From assembly GCA_946221025.1 (NCBI GenBank), contig CAMIMS010000012.1, forward strand, positions 1-40,930: 40,930 nt of DNA, written 5' to 3'. Positions 36,429 to 40,930 of this stretch are shown here, piece after piece; the first letter of the stretch is position 1, and each line of letters opens with the position of its first letter. The notes beneath the pieces are model-generated. The model was not told the origin of the DNA. It saw nothing but the letters and a program-made list of their open reading frames with translations, and did not search any database. The position numbers and the translations under genes were made by a program. The DNA is from an uncultured Pseudoclavibacter sp. GTDB lineage: Bacteria > Actinomycetota > Actinomycetes > Actinomycetales > Microbacteriaceae.

Positions 36429-37781
36429 GTGGATTCGGTGCTGCTGTTCGTGCTCGGAGTGGTCGTTGCCCTCGTTGGGCTTGCCCTGTCGATCGCACTG
36501 CACGAAATGGGTCACCTCGTCACCGCGAAGCGCTTCGGTGTGCGCGTCACCGAGTACATGATCGGGTTCGGGCCGCGCCTCATCTCAATGAAGCGAGGCG
36601 AGACCGAATACGGTCTGAAGCTCCTGCCTCTCGGCGGCTACGTGAGGTTGACCGGCATGTACCCGCCGCGCAAACCCGGTGAAGCCCCCCGCGAGGGTGG
36701 CACCGGATTCGTGTCCGGCATGATCGAAGACGCGCGCGACGAGAACGAGGCGACGATCCTGCCCGGGGAAGAGCACCGGGCATTCGCCCTGCTGCCGGCA
36801 TGGAAGCGCATCATCGTTATGTTTGCCGGCCCCTTCATGAACTTCGTCATCGCGGTGGGGTGCTTTCTCATCGTGATGTGCGGGTTCGGCATTTACCAAC
36901 CGACCACCGAGTTGCAGAGCGTGAGCGCCTGCGTCGTGCCCGCATCCAGCGCCCCCGACGCGAATCCGACACTCGACCCGGACACCTGCGATGAAGAAGC
37001 ACCGGGAGCCGCTGCGGGCTTGAGGCCGGGCGATGTGCTCGTTTCGATGAACGGACAGTCGCTTGCCACCTGGGAAGACGCGACTGCGATCATCCGCAAG
37101 AGTCCGGATACGCCCATCGACACGGTTATCCGCCGCGACGGGGTCGAGCAGCGTGTCGCGATCACCCCGCGCACGAACACCGTCTACGTGACCGACGACA
37201 TGAGCGGTCGGCCGCTGAAGGATGAGAACGGGAACTACGTCACCGAACAGGTTGGATTCGTGGGCGTCAGCCCCACGATGGAGCGCACGCGGATGTCTCC
37301 CGCATACGCGCTCGAGTTCACCGGCTACAACATCTCCAAGGTGGTGGAACTCATTTTCCACCTGCCCGAGCGCGTGATCGAGATGTGGAACGTCGCATTC
37401 GGCGGGGCCGAGCGTGATCCCGAAGGCCCGCAATCGGTCGTGGGCGTTGGTCGCGTGATCGGCGAGGTCTCATCTCGCGCCGAGATTCCGGCAGTTGACC
37501 GCATCGCGAGCGTCATTCAGATCGTCGGTTCGGTCAACATTGCGCTCGGTGTGATGAACCTCATCCCGCTGCCGCCCCTTGACGGCGGTCACATCTTCGC
37601 GGCGATCGTCGATTCCATTCGTCGCGGCCTTTCCCGCCTGTTTGGGCGGCCCGACCCCGGCCCCTTCGATACGGCGAAGCTCCTACCGATCACGATGGTC
37701 GTGGCGGCGCTGCTGTTCGCGATGGGCGCGCTGTTCATTTTCGTTGACATCGTGAACCCCATCCGAATCTTTGGACCGTAG
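36429..37781 (+). CDS. rseP: Site-2 intramembrane zinc metalloprotease (RseP/Rip1 type)
   Basis: 450 residues, GTG start at 36429. It cuts membrane-bound substrates such as anti-sigma factors within the membrane. The zinc site HEMGH is at 25-29 in the first helix. A PDZ domain lies about 190-250 (AAGLRPGDVLVSMNGQSL). The third zinc ligand is D385 in LPPLDGGH. Four helices are predicted. A Cys-containing, Asp/Pro-rich segment (about 163-190) sits before the PDZ domain. In mycobacteria rip1 follows dxr and precedes ispG; here neither is adjacent. Its targets are unknown. Confidence 0.92.
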   Translation: MDSVLLFVLGVVVALVGLALSIALHEMGHLVTAKRFGVRVTEYMIGFGPRLISMKRGETEYGLKLLPLGGYVRLTGMYPPRKPGEAPREGGTGFVSGMIEDARDENEATILPGEEHRAFALLPAWKRIIVMFAGPFMNFVIAVGCFLIVMCGFGIYQPTTELQSVSACVVPASSAPDANPTLDPDTCDEEAPGAAAGLRPGDVLVSMNGQSLATWEDATAIIRKSPDTPIDTVIRRDGVEQRVAITPRTNTVYVTDDMSGRPLKDENGNYVTEQVGFVGVSPTMERTRMSPAYALEFTGYNISKVVELIFHLPERVIEMWNVAFGGAERDPEGPQSVVGVGRVIGEVSSRAEIPAVDRIASVIQIVGSVNIALGVMNLIPLPPLDGGHIFAAIVDSIRRGLSRLFGRPDPGPFDTAKLLPITMVVAALLFAMGALFIFVDIVNPIRIFGP

Positions 37782-37785
37782 TTCA

Positions 37786-37821
37786 GGAAACGTCGGCCGG
37801 GATATTCGGCGATGCGTTTCC
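37786..37821 (+). terminator. Hairpin after the protease gene, probable terminator
   Basis: GGAAACG (37786-37792) pairs with CGTTTCC (37815-37821), and inside this GCCG pairs with CGGC around a GGATATT loop. It begins 5 bases after the stop codon. No T-run follows. It separates the protease gene from the moxR operon. Confidence 0.5.
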
Positions 37822-37933
37822 GACCCGTTTGGGCGACTCCAGCGCGCGGATGCGCGAATGTCGCCCGGGTCGCGTAGCGTTCCATCTGTTGTGCGCGATC
37901 AGCCAGGCATCCGCCGGCGAGAGGAGAACGAGC

Positions 37934-39019
37934 GTGACCGTGCCCCAAGAGCAGTTCCCCGGCGCATCCGGTGACGAACCGGCGGTGTTCGGTCAAGCAC
38001 CTTCGAGCGGCGTGAACCCGGCCGCGCAGCCGGGGGAGCCGCTTGGTCGCGGCGACCTCGAAGAGGCAACGCGCATCCTGAACAGCATTGCCCGGGCCTA
38101 CAACCGAAAGGTCGTCGGTCAGGCGGCACTGCGTGAGACTCTCCTCATCGGGCTCATGGCGAACGGCCACGTGCTGCTCGAGTCGGTGCCGGGGCTTGCG
38201 AAGACCACCGCCGCGCACACGCTGGCAACTGCGGTCGACGGCACCTTCAACCGCATCCAGTGCACGCCCGACCTCCTGCCCTCCGACATCGTCGGCACGC
38301 AGATCTACGATGCGACACGCAATGAGTTCCACACGCAGCTCGGGCCCGTGCACGCGAACTTCGTGCTGCTGGATGAGATCAACCGCTCGAGCGCGAAAAC
38401 CCAATCGGCGATGCTCGAAGCGATGCAGGAGCGGCAAACCACCATCGGTGGAAAGACCTACCCGCTGCCCGACCCGTTCCTCGTCATGGCGACGCAGAAC
38501 CCGGTCGAACAGGAGGGAACCTACGCCCTTCCCGAGGCGCAGCTCGACCGCTTCATGCTGAAGGATGTGCTCGACTACCCGACGCCCGCCGAAGAGGCGG
38601 AAATTCTTCGCCGAATCGACGAGGGCGTCTACGAGGAAGACAGAAACGAGCAGGGCGCGAGCACCGCTGACGTGAAACGCCTCCAGGCGCTCACCAAGCG
38701 CGTGTACCTCGCCCCCGCGATCACCGAGTACATCGTGGGTTTGACCTACGTCACGCGCCACGCGAGCGAGTACCTCGAACCGAACCTCGCCCGCCTGATT
38801 GAAGTGGGTGCCTCGCCGCGCGCATCCATCACCTTCGCCAGCGCATCACGCGCGCTCGCGCTCATTCAGGGGCGCGATCACGTGATTCCCGAAGATATTC
38901 GCAGGCTTTCGCACCGGGTGCTGCGCCACCGAATCATTCTCGGGTTCGAAGCGGAGGCGCAGGGCGTTCGTCCCGAGACGATCATTGATGCGCTGTTCGC
39001 GTCGGTAAGGACGCCATAG
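37934..39019 (+). CDS. MoxR-family AAA+ ATPase
   Basis: 361 residues from GTG 37934, with AGGAG 7 bases upstream. A longer open frame upstream crosses the hairpin region and is rejected. MoxR proteins work as chaperone-type ATPases that activate or mature partner proteins. Walker A is SVPGLAKTT (84-92), Walker B is VLLDEINRSSAKTQSAML (D147, E148), sensor 1 is VMATQNPVEQEGTY, and the lid is typical. The N-terminal 40 residues are disordered and Pro/Gly-rich. It leads a tight run with a DUF58 protein, a small membrane protein and a VWA protein, the classic MoxR operon. Confidence 0.93.
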   Translation: MTVPQEQFPGASGDEPAVFGQAPSSGVNPAAQPGEPLGRGDLEEATRILNSIARAYNRKVVGQAALRETLLIGLMANGHVLLESVPGLAKTTAAHTLATAVDGTFNRIQCTPDLLPSDIVGTQIYDATRNEFHTQLGPVHANFVLLDEINRSSAKTQSAMLEAMQERQTTIGGKTYPLPDPFLVMATQNPVEQEGTYALPEAQLDRFMLKDVLDYPTPAEEAEILRRIDEGVYEEDRNEQGASTADVKRLQALTKRVYLAPAITEYIVGLTYVTRHASEYLEPNLARLIEVGASPRASITFASASRALALIQGRDHVIPEDIRRLSHRVLRHRIILGFEAEAQGVRPETIIDALFASVRTP

Positions 39020-39023
39020 CCCG

Positions 39024-39911
39024 ATGCCCGAGCCTCTGCTGCAGCGGGTCAAGTCGCGACTGTTCATCCAGTCGCGTCGCCCGGTCGTGCACCTGCTCGA
39101 TGGCCAATACCGATCAATCACGCAGGGCCGGTCCTTCGAGTTTGATGACCTGCGTGACTACCAGGCCGGTGACGAAGTTCGGGACATCGACTGGAACGCG
39201 ACCGCTCGCATGAACACCACGCTGGTTCGTCGATTCCGAGCCGAGCGTCGCGCGCGCGTGCTGTTTCTCACCGATCTCGGTCGCAATATGAGCGCCCGTG
39301 CCGCTAACGGCGCAACGAAAGTCGATCTGGCAATCACGGTCATCGGCGTGATCGGCTTTCTCGCGATCAGGCACGGCGATGAGGTCGGTCTCATCGCGGG
39401 CGACCGCGACAACTGGATCCGTCTGCCGTTTCGCACCCGGGAGAAAGACCTCGAGCGCCTGTTGCAGCGCATCCAATCCGCGGTGAGTGCCGAAGCTGAG
39501 CTCAGTGATCTACCGGGAATGCTCGAGCGGGCCCGCACCATGCTCTCGCAGCGATCGATGGTCGTCGTTGTTGCGGACGAATTCTCGTGGATCGACGGCG
39601 TTGAGGCGTCGGTGCGGCAACTAGCCGCGCGCCACGACGTTGTGTGGATTGAGATTGCCGATGCGGATCCGGTACCGATCAACCCGCGTGAACGCAGCTT
39701 CGACGTGTCCGGTTCGTGGCGCATGCCGGAACTCTTGCGTGGGGATGCGAAGCTTCGCGCCGAGTACGAATGGACTACCGAGCACATGCGCGCGGCGCGC
39801 GAGCACGTGCTGGTCTCATCGGGGGCGAGCTATATCCGCATCGGTGATGAAGCCGATGTCGTTGCGGCGCTTCTTCGCGGATTGAAGGTGAGGTCGCGTG
39901 TTCGTCGCTGA
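39024..39911 (+). CDS. DUF58 domain protein
   Basis: 295 residues, cytosolic by sequence. The DUF58 hallmark GRSFEFDDLRDYQAGDEVRD, then IDWNATAR, is at about 35-62. The later part has a VWA-like alternation, with LTDLGRNMS in place of the metal-binding D-x-S-x-S. DUF58 proteins always sit with MoxR ATPases and are thought to be cofactors or clients. It starts 4 bases after moxR and ends 14 bases into the next gene, so it is translated with both. Confidence 0.93.
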   Translation: MPEPLLQRVKSRLFIQSRRPVVHLLDGQYRSITQGRSFEFDDLRDYQAGDEVRDIDWNATARMNTTLVRRFRAERRARVLFLTDLGRNMSARAANGATKVDLAITVIGVIGFLAIRHGDEVGLIAGDRDNWIRLPFRTREKDLERLLQRIQSAVSAEAELSDLPGMLERARTMLSQRSMVVVVADEFSWIDGVEASVRQLAARHDVVWIEIADADPVPINPRERSFDVSGSWRMPELLRGDAKLRAEYEWTTEHMRAAREHVLVSSGASYIRIGDEADVVAALLRGLKVRSRVRR

Positions 39912-40377
39912 ACCCGAAGGCACCATCATGCCGCTGGTGCTCTACTGGCCGCTGTGGGGCATCATCGCCCTCACCCTGGTGTTGATCGTCGCGGCCTGGT
40001 ACCTCTACGCGTTCCTGTCGACCAGGCCGAAGCGGCCCGCGCCGGCGCCGAACATTGCCCCGGCAACGCTCAATGGTCCCCAGATTCAGGCCAAAGCGCT
40101 GCAGCGAGTGGATTCGATTGAGCAGGAATTCATCCGGGGGGAGCTCTCACCCCGCCGCGCGCATGCCGCCATCAGTGCTGCGGTGCGTGATTATGTCGCC
40201 GAAATGACGGGCGTTCCCGCCGATCGAATGATGCTCGAAGACCTGCAGTACACGCAGCTGCACGGCACCGCGCACACGATCGGATCGATGTATCCGACGC
40301 TGTTTGGAACCAGACAAATGCAGAGCGTTCCCCAGAGCGCCAACGCGGCAAGGAGCGTGATCACCCAGTGGCTCTAG
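39898..40377 (+). CDS. Small membrane protein of the MoxR operon
   Basis: 159 residues from GTG 39898, overlapping the DUF58 gene by 14 bases. One membrane segment (about 14-37, YWPLWGIIALTLVLIVAAWY), a Pro/Arg linker, then a helical domain with ELSPRRAHAAISAAVRDYVAEM, which resembles the cytosolic part of the small proteins (DUF4381-like) found between DUF58 and VWA genes. It is 159 residues long, like these. Role unknown; a membrane scaffold for the VWA protein is plausible. Confidence 0.75.
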   Translation: MFVAEPEGTIMPLVLYWPLWGIIALTLVLIVAAWYLYAFLSTRPKRPAPAPNIAPATLNGPQIQAKALQRVDSIEQEFIRGELSPRRAHAAISAAVRDYVAEMTGVPADRMMLEDLQYTQLHGTAHTIGSMYPTLFGTRQMQSVPQSANAARSVITQWL

Positions 40378-40930
40378 CAATGTGGTGGCTTCCGCCGCTG
40401 CTGCTTCTCATCGCCGGCGGCGTGGCACTGGTCACGGTCATGCGCGGAAAGAGAATGAGCGACCCCGCTGCGATTCCCGTGGCGAACTCGCAGCGGCTCA
40501 CGAGTCTTCCCGGGTATCGGCGCGCGCATCAGCGTGCCTGGCAGCGGAGCATCGTCGCCTCGCTCGCGCTGCTCCTACTGCTGTCGCTTCTCGCGTTCAC
40601 ATCCGGCCGCTGGATTTGGCAGCGCGTGGTCACGCCCGAGAAGTTCAGCCGCGACATCGTGCTGTGCCTGGACGTGTCCGGGTCGATGATCGAATTCGAT
40701 GAGCGGGTCATCGCCAGGTATCGCGAGATGCTTCCCGAGTTCGAGGGGGAACGGATCTCGCTCGTGCTCTGGGACTCATCGGCGGTGCCCGTGTTCCCAC
40801 TGACCGACGACTACGAGTTCGTGGATGAGCAGCTGCAGATCGTCGAGGAAAGCATGCGCACCGAGGGAGGGTCGGGGTCCGAGTACTCGGCCGGTACCCG
40901 AAACGGGGCGGGAGCGTCGCTGGTGGGGGA
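40368..40930 (+). CDS. VWA-domain membrane protein of the MoxR operon (3' end outside window)
   Basis: The first 187 codons of an open frame that leaves the window. GTG 40368 has AAGGAG 12 bases upstream and overlaps the previous stop; ATG 40380 is an alternative. A first membrane segment (about 6-25) and a second (about 60-80) flank a short basic loop. The VWA metal site begins at D102-V-S104-G-S106 in VLCLDVSGSMIEF, followed by FEGERISLVLWDSSAVPVFP, a normal VWA beta strand. VWA proteins in these operons are likely partners of MoxR. Confidence 0.88.
   Translation, partial: MALAMWWLPPLLLLIAGGVALVTVMRGKRMSDPAAIPVANSQRLTSLPGYRRAHQRAWQRSIVASLALLLLLSLLAFTSGRWIWQRVVTPEKFSRDIVLCLDVSGSMIEFDERVIARYREMLPEFEGERISLVLWDSSAVPVFPLTDDYEFVDEQLQIVEESMRTEGGSGSEYSAGTRNGAGASLVG

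Noticed and set aside
34936..36561. Plus-strand open frame of 541 codons opposite gabT
   Set aside because: The translation has no recognisable domain and alternates charged residues; gabT on the other strand is unmistakable.

Overview
The window is a contiguous piece of a high-GC actinobacterial chromosome. The gene order argS, lysA, hom, thrC, thrB, rho, prfA, prmC, tsaC-like, wecA-like, atpI-like, atpBEFHAGDC is the classic actinobacterial order known from Mycobacterium tuberculosis. Details such as the very short ATP synthase epsilon subunit, YaaA directly after atpC and the general codon style suggest the family Microbacteriaceae; this placement is inference, not proof. No insertion sequence, prophage, CRISPR array or rRNA was seen. 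One tRNA gene (Arg, anticodon CCG) is present.

Layout. 1-2005 (minus): 3'-truncated gene for an exported TPM-domain protein with a coiled-coil region. 2229-3647: divergent TetR regulator and GAP-family membrane protein, sharing a short palindromic control region and T-richer than the surroundings. 3722-5700: a second divergent pair, TetR regulator and MFS exporter, with an operator that matches the layout of the E. coli AcrR site and sits between the -35 and -10 boxes of the exporter promoter. 5752-5824: tRNA-Arg, facing away from argS. 5916-13414: argS, an LmeA-like lipid-binding protein, then lysine and threonine synthesis (lysA, hom, thrC, thrB, largely with overlapping stops and starts). 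13415-16808: rho with its own probable promoter and a leader hairpin, then prfA. 16825-18367 (minus): cysK-cysE, an opposite-strand insertion between prfA and its methyltransferase gene prmC. 18591-21989: prmC, threonylcarbamoyl-AMP synthase, a polyprenyl-phosphate GlcNAc-1-phosphate transferase and an AtpI-like protein. 22101-29135: complete F1Fo ATP synthase operon. 29132-29917: yaaA.

30031-33963: a DUF4192 protein and an EccC/FtsK-like membrane ATPase with two P-loop domains but no visible WXG100 or other type VII partner genes. This is the least explained part of the window. 34009-36357 (minus): GABA aminotransferase and type II-family asparaginase operon. 36429-37781: site-2 intramembrane protease. 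37934-40930: MoxR ATPase, DUF58 protein, small membrane protein and the start of a VWA-domain protein, a MoxR-type chaperone operon that runs off the window.

Most of the window is core housekeeping DNA. The points most worth checking are the nested AcrR-like operator, the palindromic GAP control region, the large low-complexity insert in Rho, the N-terminal extension of AtpD with the tail-less AtpC, the cysK-cysE insertion with absence of rpmE, the orphan EccC-like ATPase with its two palindromes, and several promoters placed so close to start codons that leaderless mRNAs are likely. I did not find strong evidence for a wholly new system.
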